Positions 1 to 7,529 of a DNA stretch of 24,405 nt are shown here, piece after piece. The notes below the pieces were generated by a model. The model ran no database searches. It was not told the DNA's origin and was given only the letters and a program-made list of their open reading frames with translations. Source of the DNA: Aquificota bacterium (lineage in GTDB: Bacteria > Aquificota > Aquificia > Aquificales > Hydrogenothermaceae). Each line of letters begins with the position of its first letter. Position 1 is the first letter of the stretch. Both the position numbers and the translations under genes were made by a program. The stretch covers positions 1 through 24,405 of the forward strand of contig JAADDV010000087.1 in NCBI GenBank assembly GCA_013153795.1. The letters run 5' to 3'.

Positions 1-192
1 TTTCTTATTAAGTTTAAAAATCACTGTTTCTATTCTAGCTTCAGTTAAACTTTAAAGTAAGATTCAATATCTACTTTTATTCTTTATCAATTATAGATAC
101 AACAGTTCTAAATAGCCCTATTTTTGTAAGATTATGAATCTAATTTCTTATATGGAACTTAAAATTAAATTTAAATAAAGAGGAATAAAATC

Positions 193-1311
193 CTACTTAC
201 TTAAATATTCTCTTAATCTTTTTACTCCTTCTTCCATATGGTCTATACTTCTTGTATATGCAAAACGTATATATTTTTCTGTGTTGTTGTTTCCAAAATC
301 TATTCCTGGGGTTACTGCAACGTGGATTTTTTCAAGAAGCTCTTTTGCAAACTCGTATGAGTTATCTGAGTATTTTTCTATATTTGCCCAAAGATAAAAA
401 GCACCTTCTGGTTTAGCATCTATAGTAAAAAGAGAGGAAAGCTCTTTATAAAGAAAATCTCTTCTTTCTTTATATGTTTCTGTTATAAGAGAAAGGTGGT
501 TCCAGTCAAAGGCTCCTAGTGCTCCATACTGGCTTAATGTTGGTGGAGATATAAAAACATTTTGCATAACTATTTCTGCTTTTCTTACTAAATCTTCAGG
601 AAGAATAATCCATCCTAATCTAAAACCGGGCATACAAAAATATTTAGAAAAACCATTTATTACAATAGCTTTATCTGAAAACTCTAAGGCTGTGCTTTCA
701 TACTGGTCATAAACTAGCCCATGGTATATTTCATCTGAGATAAAATATATATTGTTTTCTTCACAATACTCTATAAGTTCTTTTAAAACATTTTTTTGGT
801 ATATATTTCCTGTTGGATTATTTGGAGAAGAAATCTGAACGGCTTTTATATCTTCATATTCTTTTAAATGGTCAACTGTAAGTTGATAGTTAGTAGTTTT
901 ATCTACTGGAATTAAAACAGGCTCTATATCTAGAATATGTGAAAAATTTTTATAACATGGATAGGAAGGGTCAGAAAGGGCAAGCTTTTCTCCACTATTT
1001 AAAGTAATTGTATAAGCAACAAGAAAACCTCCAGAGGTTCCAACTGTAAGAGCTATTCTTGAAGGAGAAACATCGACTTTATATTTCTCATGATAGTATT
1101 CAGCTATTTTTTCTCTTAGCTCTGGTAAGCCTAGACTTTCTGTATAGTGGTTTACCCTATTTTTTACAGCTTTTTCTGTTTCTTCCCAAACAGATGGAGG
1201 TGGCTGCAGGTCTGGTTCACCAATTTCGAAATGAATAGCATCAGGAATTTTCGATGCTTCTCGGAGAATGTCCATTACAATAAAAGGAGAAACTTTATCT
1301 AATCTTCCCAT
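193..1311 (-). CDS. PLP-dependent class I/II aminotransferase
   Basis: Fold-type I aminotransferase (AspC/AlaT-like) that would transfer an amino group between an amino acid and a 2-oxoacid in the cytoplasm using pyridoxal phosphate. The family signatures are visible: SPNNPTG at residues 162-168 (Asn165), SDEIY at 192-196 (Asp193 and Tyr196 contact PLP), the Schiff-base lysine K223 in GFSKYFCMPGFRLGW, and the carboxylate-binding Arg in YIRFAYTR near 349. At 372 aa it is full length for the family. It is the last gene of the minus-strand operon and its ATG directly abuts the TAG of the thiO-like gene, so the two are probably translationally coupled. Substrate cannot be told from sequence; aspartate, alanine or glutamate-type activity are all possible. 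Confidence 0.93.
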   Translation of the reverse strand: MGRLDKVSPFIVMDILREASKIPDAIHFEIGEPDLQPPPSVWEETEKAVKNRVNHYTESLGLPELREKIAEYYHEKYKVDVSPSRIALTVGTSGGFLVAYTITLNSGEKLALSDPSYPCYKNFSHILDIEPVLIPVDKTTNYQLTVDHLKEYEDIKAVQISSPNNPTGNIYQKNVLKELIEYCEENNIYFISDEIYHGLVYDQYESTALEFSDKAIVINGFSKYFCMPGFRLGWIILPEDLVRKAEIVMQNVFISPPTLSQYGALGAFDWNHLSLITETYKERRDFLYKELSSLFTIDAKPEGAFYLWANIEKYSDNSYEFAKELLEKIHVAVTPGIDFGNNNTEKYIRFAYTRSIDHMEEGVKRLREYLSK

Positions 1312-2406
1312 CTATTTTTCCTCAAATCTTTTATATGAGAAAATATCAAAATATCTACTTCTCTTTCCATATTTAAACAGGTCAACAAAAAGTTTTGAAG
1401 TAATAGGTGCTAAAAGGATACCGTTTCTATAGTGTCCTGTCGCATAATAAAGATTCTCATATTTTCCTTCACATATAATTGGTTCTGTATCTGGAGTCCC
1501 TGGCCTATATCCATACCAAAATTCCTGAACATTCCTTTCTACCATATGAGGAAGAGTATCTTTTAATCCATTTAATAACTGTAAAACTCCTTTTACTGTG
1601 TTTCCATCTTTAAAGCCAACATTTTCTTCAGTAGCTCCTATTACAAGTCGTGTATAGCTTTTTCTTGGAATAAGATAGGCTCTACTACCAAAGAAAACTC
1701 TATCTATATCATCAGGCTCAATATCTGTTGCTATCATTTCTCCTTTTACAGGAAAAACAGGAATATTATCTATTTCTCCTGACCATGCTCCTGCAGCAAT
1801 AATACATGCATCTCCTACAAGAAGTCCCTTATCTGTTTTAACCCCTTGAAATTTTCCTTTATGATGAATAATTTCAACAGCTGTTGTCCCTTCGTATAAC
1901 TTTACCATTGTTTTTCTTCTTATGTAATTTTCAAGAGCAAGCATAAGTAGTCTGTTATCTACCTGACTATCGTCAGGATATAAGACACCTCCTATAATAT
2001 CTGGTCCTAAAGATTTATAAGCATCTTCTATTTCTTTTCTATCTAACCATCCTCCTGTAAGACCATATTTTCGGTATTCTTCTAATTTTCTTTTAAGCTC
2101 TTCTGCTTCTGCTTCTGAGTAAGCTGGACAGAAAATACCACTTTCCCAATAATCTACTTTGATATCTGTATCATTTTCAATAGACTCAGCATAAGATTTA
2201 TACATATCTCTTGCTTGTATACAAAAATCAAAGAAAGGATTGATAGGAAGTCCTTCTGACTGGGGTGCTAGCATTCCTCCAGCAACCCATGAAGCGCCGC
2301 GTCCTATTCTTTCTCTTTCAATAATAACAACTTCAAACCCTTCCTTATATAGGTCTCTAGCTATTGAAAGACCTATAATTCCTCCTCCAATAATCAAAAT
2401 TCTCAT
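1312..2406 (-). CDS. thiO: Glycine oxidase ThiO-like FAD-dependent oxidoreductase
   Basis: DAO-family flavoenzyme. In thiamine synthesis ThiO oxidises glycine to iminoglycine for the thiazole ring. The N-terminus carries the FAD-binding GGGIIGLSIARDL at residues 7-19. The middle contains PVKGEMIAT and IGATEENVGF, and the C-terminal ATGHYRNGILLAP motif is strongly ThiO-like and contacts the flavin and substrate. Length (364 aa) is normal. It starts with ATG 17 bp after the MBL-fold gene and ends immediately before the aminotransferase start. No other thiamine gene is in the window, so a broader amino-acid oxidase role is possible. The pairing with an aminotransferase fits amino-acid/imino-acid metabolism. 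Confidence 0.85.
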   Translation of the reverse strand: MRILIIGGGIIGLSIARDLYKEGFEVVIIERERIGRGASWVAGGMLAPQSEGLPINPFFDFCIQARDMYKSYAESIENDTDIKVDYWESGIFCPAYSEAEAEELKRKLEEYRKYGLTGGWLDRKEIEDAYKSLGPDIIGGVLYPDDSQVDNRLLMLALENYIRRKTMVKLYEGTTAVEIIHHKGKFQGVKTDKGLLVGDACIIAAGAWSGEIDNIPVFPVKGEMIATDIEPDDIDRVFFGSRAYLIPRKSYTRLVIGATEENVGFKDGNTVKGVLQLLNGLKDTLPHMVERNVQEFWYGYRPGTPDTEPIICEGKYENLYYATGHYRNGILLAPITSKLFVDLFKYGKRSRYFDIFSYKRFEEK

Positions 2407-2423
2407 TTCTCTTCTCCTTCCTT

Positions 2424-3191
2424 TTAGAAGCTTACTCTCATCCCATCTTCAGCTGCAAATACCCTGTTTCCACTCTCCCTTCCTAACCATGAGGCGATTG
2501 CTTTAGGATTTGATTTTAACATTTCTAAACTAAAATGTGTAATAACAGCTTTCTTTGGCTGATAAACTTTTAACATTTTTAATACATCTTCTGCTGACAA
2601 ATGCTGGATATTTTGTTTTGGTTTTACAAAAGTTGTGTTAAATATCATTAAATCTGCCCCCTTTGAATAACCAGTTAGCATATCTTCAAAAAATTTTCCA
2701 CATGGGACATAACTGATTTTTTTATTTTTACTACTAAATTCTAATCCGTATGTCTGAGCCCCTTTATGAATATGTTTTAACTTTATTTCTATTAATATAT
2801 TTTTAAAATTGAAGCTTTTCCCTTCTTTTGCAATTGCAAAATTTTTTACACTTTTTCTAAGATATTTTAATAGAATTGGCTCTTCTCCTGAAATAACATC
2901 TTCAGGAGCTACAAGCATTTCTATTGGCTTTTTTGTGCTTTCAGTAGCAGATTCTAAGACTGCATTTAAATCTGAGCTATGGTCTAAATGTCTATGGGAA
3001 ACAACAATAATATCTATATCTCGTGTGTCAAATCCTTTTTCAAAAATTCTTACTAAAGACCCAGGTCCTGGGTCTATTAAAATATTTATTCCTTCTAAAT
3101 TTAACCACATACCTCCAGAGTGCCGAAGCTGTCGAAAAACAACAACTCTTCCTCCTCCTGTTCCAAGGAAAGTGATTGTATTTTTCAGCAA
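2424..3191 (-). CDS. MBL-fold metallo-hydrolase
   Basis: Metallo-beta-lactamase-fold hydrolase of 255 aa. The zinc motif HRHLDH (His66, His68, Asp70, His71) is intact in SHRHLDHSSD, a further conserved His lies in ITHFSLEM (His219), and the N-terminal ITFLGTGGGR strand is typical of RNase Z/phosphodiesterase-like members. The usual bridging Asp position is less clear (MIFNTTF at 183-189). The start is TTG, inside the last codons of the SDR gene (7-nt overlap). It is supported by a strong GGAGGT ribosome binding site 8 nt upstream (3200-3205 region). The substrate is unknown: a phosphodiester or cyclic nucleotide is a family-level guess only. Confidence 0.85.
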   Translation of the reverse strand: MLKNTITFLGTGGGRVVVFRQLRHSGGMWLNLEGINILIDPGPGSLVRIFEKGFDTRDIDIIVVSHRHLDHSSDLNAVLESATESTKKPIEMLVAPEDVISGEEPILLKYLRKSVKNFAIAKEGKSFNFKNILIEIKLKHIHKGAQTYGLEFSSKNKKISYVPCGKFFEDMLTGYSKGADLMIFNTTFVKPKQNIQHLSAEDVLKMLKVYQPKKAVITHFSLEMLKSNPKAIASWLGRESGNRVFAAEDGMRVSF

Positions 3192-3910
3192 AGTAATCTA
3201 CCTCCCTCAACAGGAAGAAAAGCACCTGTTGTAAACTCAGTTTCAATTAAATATTTTACTCCCTTCCAAACCTCTTTTTCTCCTGCCCATTTTTTTAAGA
3301 GGGTTTTTTTCAAAGGTGTCTGGGTATCTTCTGTTTTTTCAGCAGGGATAATAGGACCAGGAAGAATAGCGTTTACAAGAACATAAGGAGCAAATTCTTT
3401 GGCAAAAACTTTTGTCATAGTAAGCATTGCTCCTTTTGAAATTATATAAGCAGAGAAATCTTTATAAGGTCTTAAAGGAGCATAATCAACAATATTTATA
3501 ATTCTTCCTTCTTTATTTTCATACATTTTTTTTCCAATTTCTTTAGATAAAAAGAAAGGAGCTTTAACATGTATTGAATAAAAAATATCAAGGTCTTTTT
3601 CTTTTACTGTATCTAAAGGTGTAGGATAGTAAATAGAGGCATTGTTTATCAAGATATCTATCTGTCCAAAAAACTGTAAAGAATTTTTTATTAAATTTTT
3701 TATATCTTCCATTTTTAACAAATCTGCTTTTTGAAGTAATGTTTTTACTCCAAAATGTTTTATTTCTTTTTCAAGTTTTTTTATTTCATCTTCAGAAGAT
3801 TTATAATGTAAAACAAGATTTGCTCCTTCTTTAGCAAGGTTTATAGCTATTTCTTTCCCTATTCTTCTTCCTGCCCCTGTTATTAAAACATTTTTTCCTT
3901 TTATATCCAT
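3185..3910 (-). CDS. SDR family oxidoreductase, pteridine reductase-like
   Basis: Short-chain dehydrogenase/reductase with a Rossmann fold, 241 aa. The cofactor motif TGAGRRIG is at residues 11-18, NNAS at 89-92, and the catalytic YxxxK is Tyr155/Lys159 (AYIISKGA). The usual catalytic Ser is replaced by Asp142 (INIVDYAPLRP). TGxxRRIG plus Asp in that position is the pattern known from PTR1/FolM-type pteridine reductases, which reduce dihydropterins with NADPH, so that sub-family is favoured over a FabG-type ketoreductase. It is the first gene of the minus-strand operon, with an AAGGAG RBS before its ATG, and is divergent from the porin gene across a 113-bp promoter region. Confidence 0.85.
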   Translation of the reverse strand: MDIKGKNVLITGAGRRIGKEIAINLAKEGANLVLHYKSSEDEIKKLEKEIKHFGVKTLLQKADLLKMEDIKNLIKNSLQFFGQIDILINNASIYYPTPLDTVKEKDLDIFYSIHVKAPFFLSKEIGKKMYENKEGRIINIVDYAPLRPYKDFSAYIISKGAMLTMTKVFAKEFAPYVLVNAILPGPIIPAEKTEDTQTPLKKTLLKKWAGEKEVWKGVKYLIETEFTTGAFLPVEGGRLLC

Positions 3911-3926
3911 ATAACTTACTCCTTGT

Positions 3927-3966
3927 GTTAAAAAATTTTAACAGTTATTTAATAATTACTTAACAG
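3927..3966 (+). promoter_or_regulatory. Candidate Pho box upstream of porin
   Basis: Units GTTAAA (3927), TTAACA (3938), TTAATA (3949) and TTAACA (3960) repeat with an exact 11-bp period. A similar element precedes pstS (5403-5442); by eye 31 of 40 positions agree. TTAACA-type repeats at 11-bp spacing match the known Bacillus PhoP box, and 11-bp direct repeats are also the E. coli Pho-box pattern. A possible -10 box (TAAAAT, 3975-3980) follows. The match to a particular regulator is inference. Confidence 0.6.
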
Positions 3967-4023
3967 AAATTTTCTAAAATTCTTGCTCTTGAATAAATTA
4001 CATATTCTCGATGGAGGTTTTGA

Positions 4024-5400
4024 ATGAGAAAAATCCTACTTTCCTGTCTAGGTTTAGGTCTTTTAGAAATCGGTTTAGCTGCTGATATTGAAAATCCTGT
4101 AATTAGAAAGCTTTATGAAAAAGGAATTTTTACAAAAGAAGAAGCTATTAAACTTGAAAAAGAAATTAAAAATGAGCATAAAAAGAAAATAAAAAAAATA
4201 GAAAAAAAACTTGTTAAACATGCTTCTGTTATAAATCAAAAATCTCCTGAGTTTTTACTTGGAAAAGAGACAGGACCTAATATAAAAATAAGAGCTTTTG
4301 ATAATCCTGATATGTATATAAAAGTTGGTATAAGAATTCAAGGTACTTTTGAAAACTATAAAGTAGATTATAAAGACCCTACAAAGTCAGATATAGATAC
4401 ATGGGATGCATATCTTAGAAGAACAAGGCTAGAAATAGGAGCAGGTTTTGGAAAGCATACTTCTTTTACAATGGATATAAGAAACGATAAAGCTAACTAT
4501 CAAGATAAAGGAGAGCAAGAATTTAATGTAGGAGATGCTTACCTGAAAATCAAAAAACCTTTTGGAACATCATTAGTAAACTTTAAGTTTTATAGAGCAA
4601 AAATAGATGTATCACGAACAGAAACAGTAAAATCTGCTTGGGTAGTGCATTATGATAGACCCCATGTTGCAGATGAAGCTGCTCAGTTTATATCCCACAA
4701 CAGACGTGCAACTAACGCCCAGATTTATGGAAACTGGCACAAGAAGATTCACTACCAACTTGCCTTTGGAGATGCTGTATATTCTGGAAAGTTTTATGAT
4801 GCTATAAACCATAAATCCCTTTCAGATTATGGCGGAAAAATAGTAGAACAGGATTTCTTTTACGGTGGGAAAATAATACTGTCGCCTATCCCTGGGTGGG
4901 AGGAAACAAAAAGAACAGAAACTTATTTTGGAGTAGGAAAGCATGTATCTGTTGGTATTGGTTATTGGAGAGTTCCTAAAATAAAATTTTCTTTAAACTC
5001 TAATACATATGAAATAGACAGAACTCTTTTAAACTACGAGTTTTCAGCTCATTACAAAGGAGCATTTATACAGGCAGAGTATTTTGATTTTGATGGTGTT
5101 GTGAAAGACTGGACTGCTATAGATTTAGAAGTTGGAAAATCAAAAGGATGGTATATAACTGGTGAATACGTATTTCCAAACTTTTATTACATAGCTCCTT
5201 TTGCAAGATATGAAGAGTGGAAAAGATGGGACAGTGGAGAAGGAGATTACAAACTTAAATCAACAATCTTTGGTCTCAATTGGTATCTAAGAGGAAATAC
5301 AACAAAAATTGGCATTTCTTATCAGAAAGACAAATACGGAAAAGATATAGGAGATAAAGATATAGATAGGCTAAAGTTTACCTCTCAATGGTTTTTCTAA
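4024..5400 (+). CDS. Outer-membrane porin, probably phosphate-selective (OprO/OprP-like)
   Basis: Predicted outer-membrane beta-barrel porin, 458 aa. It has a Sec signal peptide (MRKILLSCLG onward, hydrophobic, cleavage likely after Ala20), a charged helical/coiled-coil segment at about residues 35-68 rich in Lys/Glu, then a beta-rich barrel with alternating aromatic strands (for example AYLRRTRLEIGAGFG). The chain ends in a terminal Phe (SQWFF), the usual BAM recognition signature. The RBS GGAGG lies just before ATG. It sits directly upstream of pstS and shares the same putative Pho box, which suggests it admits phosphate across the outer membrane. Family assignment is by overall resemblance to OprO/P porins; ion selectivity is inferred from context. 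Confidence 0.8.
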   Translation: MRKILLSCLGLGLLEIGLAADIENPVIRKLYEKGIFTKEEAIKLEKEIKNEHKKKIKKIEKKLVKHASVINQKSPEFLLGKETGPNIKIRAFDNPDMYIKVGIRIQGTFENYKVDYKDPTKSDIDTWDAYLRRTRLEIGAGFGKHTSFTMDIRNDKANYQDKGEQEFNVGDAYLKIKKPFGTSLVNFKFYRAKIDVSRTETVKSAWVVHYDRPHVADEAAQFISHNRRATNAQIYGNWHKKIHYQLAFGDAVYSGKFYDAINHKSLSDYGGKIVEQDFFYGGKIILSPIPGWEETKRTETYFGVGKHVSVGIGYWRVPKIKFSLNSNTYEIDRTLLNYEFSAHYKGAFIQAEYFDFDGVVKDWTAIDLEVGKSKGWYITGEYVFPNFYYIAPFARYEEWKRWDSGEGDYKLKSTIFGLNWYLRGNTTKIGISYQKDKYGKDIGDKDIDRLKFTSQWFF

Positions 5401-5426
5401 TTGTTAAGTTTTCTTAACAATTTTTT
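5401..5426 (+). terminator. Intrinsic terminator after porin, overlapping Pho box
   Basis: A perfect 7-bp inverted repeat TTGTTAA / TTAACAA (5401-5407 and 5414-5420, 6-nt loop) begins right after the porin stop codon and is followed by six T residues. It has the form of an intrinsic terminator, though the stem is AT-rich. The right arm is also a unit of the putative Pho box. Confidence 0.55.
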
Positions 5427-5442
5427 AATAATTTCTAAACAG
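5403..5442 (+). promoter_or_regulatory. Candidate Pho box and promoter of pstS
   Basis: Units GTTAAG (5403), TTAACA (5414), TTAATA (5425) and TAAACA (5436) recur with an exact 11-bp period, aligned with the element before the porin. Candidate -10 boxes lie just downstream: TAATAT (5451-5456) at the same distance as in the porin promoter, or TATACT (5456-5461). An RBS ACGGAGG precedes the pstS ATG. Confidence 0.6.
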
Positions 5443-5489
5443 TTTGGAGTTAATATATACTAAGCTCCAAATAAAACGGAGGTTTTAAG

Positions 5490-6497
5490 ATGAAAAAATT
5501 ATTAACAGGAATAATAACAACAGCTATACTGACTACTATGTCGATAGCTGGAGAAACAATAAATGGTGCAGGGGCTACATTTCCGTATCCTGTATATGCA
5601 GCCTGGGCTTATATGTATTACAAAGAAACAGGCATCAAGGTTAACTATCAATCTATTGGTTCAGGAGGAGGTATAAGACAGATAAAAAATAGAACTGTTG
5701 ATTTTGGAGCTTCTGATGCACCTTTACCTCCAGAAAAACTTGATGAATATCAACTATATCAATTTCCAGCTATTATTGGTGGAGTTGTCCCAGTAGTAAA
5801 TATACCTCGTATAAAAGCAGGGCAGTTAAGATTAGATGGATATACTTTATGTCATATATACTTAGGAGAGATAAAATATTGGGACAATCCAAAAATAAAA
5901 GCCTTAAATCCAGATTTAAATTTACCTCATCAAAAAATAAAGGTTGTTAGAAGAGCTGATGCTTCAGGGACAACTGCTATCTTTACTACATATCTTGCTG
6001 AAGTTTGCCCTGAATGGAAAGAAAAAGTAGGAGCAGGAAAAGCTGTAAAGTGGCCAGTAGGTATTGGTGGAAAAGGAAATGAAGGAGTAGCAAACTACGT
6101 TAAAAGACTAAAATACTCTATAGGATATGTAGAGTTTGCGTATGCAAAACAAAACAGACTTAAATATACTCTTCTTAAGAATAAAGCTGGAAATTTTGTT
6201 GAGCCATCTATAGAGACATTTAAAGCTGCAGGAGCAACAGCAAACTTTGACCCTAAAAAACATTTTTATCTTTGGATGGTCAATGCTCCAGGAGAAAAAG
6301 CATGGCCTATTGCTGGTGCATCTTTTATCCTTGAGGCTAGAGAAAGAAAAGAAGTCAACAAAAAAGTAAATAGATTTTTCAAATGGGCTTTTGAAAAAGG
6401 TGATGAAATAGCTATAAGGCTTGATTATGTTCCTCTTCCAAAAGAATTAAAGGAAAAAATATATAAATATTGGGAAGAACATGATATAGCTCCATGA
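5490..6497 (+). CDS. pstS: Phosphate ABC transporter substrate-binding protein PstS
   Basis: Periplasmic high-affinity phosphate-binding protein that delivers phosphate to PstCA. It has a signal peptide at residues 1-20 (MKKLLTGIITTAILTTMSIA) and no lipobox Cys, so it should be a soluble periplasmic protein. The phosphate-binding elements are visible: GAGATFPYP near 27-35, GSGGGIRQI, FGASDAPL, and RADASGTTAIFTTYL, in which Arg, Asp, Ser, Gly and Thr coordinate the anion. At 335 aa it is full length. A hairpin lies between it and pstC, which could raise pstS transcript levels over the permease genes. Regulation by phosphate starvation is inferred from the upstream repeats. Confidence 0.96.
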   Translation: MKKLLTGIITTAILTTMSIAGETINGAGATFPYPVYAAWAYMYYKETGIKVNYQSIGSGGGIRQIKNRTVDFGASDAPLPPEKLDEYQLYQFPAIIGGVVPVVNIPRIKAGQLRLDGYTLCHIYLGEIKYWDNPKIKALNPDLNLPHQKIKVVRRADASGTTAIFTTYLAEVCPEWKEKVGAGKAVKWPVGIGGKGNEGVANYVKRLKYSIGYVEFAYAKQNRLKYTLLKNKAGNFVEPSIETFKAAGATANFDPKKHFYLWMVNAPGEKAWPIAGASFILEARERKEVNKKVNRFFKWAFEKGDEIAIRLDYVPLPKELKEKIYKYWEEHDIAP

Positions 6498-6525
6498 TAT
6501 CTTCCTGTCTTATTCTATTTCTTTT

Positions 6526-6546
6526 AGGGCTGAAAAGCCCTTTTTT
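6526..6546 (+). terminator. Intrinsic terminator/attenuator between pstS and pstC
   Basis: Stem AGGGCT / AGCCCT (6526-6531 and 6536-6541) with a GAAA tetraloop, followed by a run of T through 6546. A classical intrinsic terminator 29 bp after the pstS stop and 41 bp before the pstC start. Partial read-through would express the binding protein more strongly than the permease. Confidence 0.8.
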
Positions 6547-6587
6547 GTTATAATTTCTAAAATATATGGAGGCAAAGAAACACTATA

Positions 6588-7529
6588 ATGAAAAAAATAA
6601 GAAAGCTTCCTTTATCAGACCTTATTTTTGCTCTTATTTCCTTCTCTGCGGCATTTGTAGTTCTAACTCTTATTTTCTCAACAATTATTGTTCTGTATAA
6701 TGAGTCTTCTTTAGCTATTCATAAATTTGGAATTTTGAATTTTATTTTTACTGTTGACTGGGACCCTGTTAATGAAGTTTTTGGAGCTGCTGCATCTTTA
6801 TATGGAACCCTTGTTACAACAGTTTTATCCCTGATTCTTGCAATTCCTCTTGCACTGGGAATAGCTATATTTTTAACAGAAATATCTCCTCATATCCTTA
6901 AAACTCCTATAGGAATAGCTATAGAGATGCTTGCTGCTATTCCAAGTATTATTTACGGAATGTGGGGACTGTTTACCCTTGCTCCTATAATGGCTGAATA
7001 TGTAGAACCAATGCTTCAAAAAACCCTTGGACAGGTTCCTGTTATAGGAATTCTTTTTCAAGGAGACCCTCAAGGAATAGACCTTTTTACTGCAAGTGTT
7101 ATTCTAGCTATTATGATTGTTCCATTTATAACAAGTATTGCTAGGGATTCTTTAAACCTAACTCCAAACATAATGAAAGAATCTGCTTATGCTCTTGGTG
7201 CAACAAAATGGGAAGTTGTTAAAGATATAATGATTCCTTATGCAAAGCTTGGTATCTATGGTGGTATTGTTTTGGCTTTAGGAAGAGCTTTAGGGGAAAC
7301 AATGGCCGTTGCTTTTGTTTTAGGAAATAACCATCAGATAACAACGTCTTTATTTGATGCTGCCGCAACTATTACGGTGACTTTAGCTAATGAATTTACA
7401 GAAGCAGATACAGATATATATCTTTCTTCTCTTTTCTACCTTGCTCTTATTCTGTTTGTTTTAAGTTTTGTCATTCTTGCAGTAGCTAAATTTTTCCTTT
7501 TAAAAGCTGAAAGAGGATACTCAAGATGA
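6588..7529 (+). CDS. pstC: Phosphate ABC transporter permease PstC
   Basis: Inner-membrane permease subunit of the Pst phosphate importer, 313 aa, with about six membrane spans (first around residues 15-37, further spans near 75-97, 110-133, 167-187, 222-246 and 280-305). The EAA loop that docks the ATPase is clear: ESAYALGATKWEVVKD at 198-213 followed by GRALGET at 232-238. RBS GGAGG precedes ATG. Its stop overlaps the pstA start by 4 bp (ATGA), so the two permeases are translationally coupled. Confidence 0.95.
   Translation: MKKIRKLPLSDLIFALISFSAAFVVLTLIFSTIIVLYNESSLAIHKFGILNFIFTVDWDPVNEVFGAAASLYGTLVTTVLSLILAIPLALGIAIFLTEISPHILKTPIGIAIEMLAAIPSIIYGMWGLFTLAPIMAEYVEPMLQKTLGQVPVIGILFQGDPQGIDLFTASVILAIMIVPFITSIARDSLNLTPNIMKESAYALGATKWEVVKDIMIPYAKLGIYGGIVLALGRALGETMAVAFVLGNNHQITTSLFDAAATITVTLANEFTEADTDIYLSSLFYLALILFVLSFVILAVAKFFLLKAERGYSR

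Noticed and set aside
1..192. Possible gene or RNA at the left edge
   Set aside because: AT-rich, with no open frame, tRNA-like or terminator-like structure that I could support.
2240..2506. 88-codon plus-strand frame across the thiO start
   Set aside because: It is antisense to the well-supported thiO gene and its protein is low-complexity Ser/Pro/Ile with no family resemblance.
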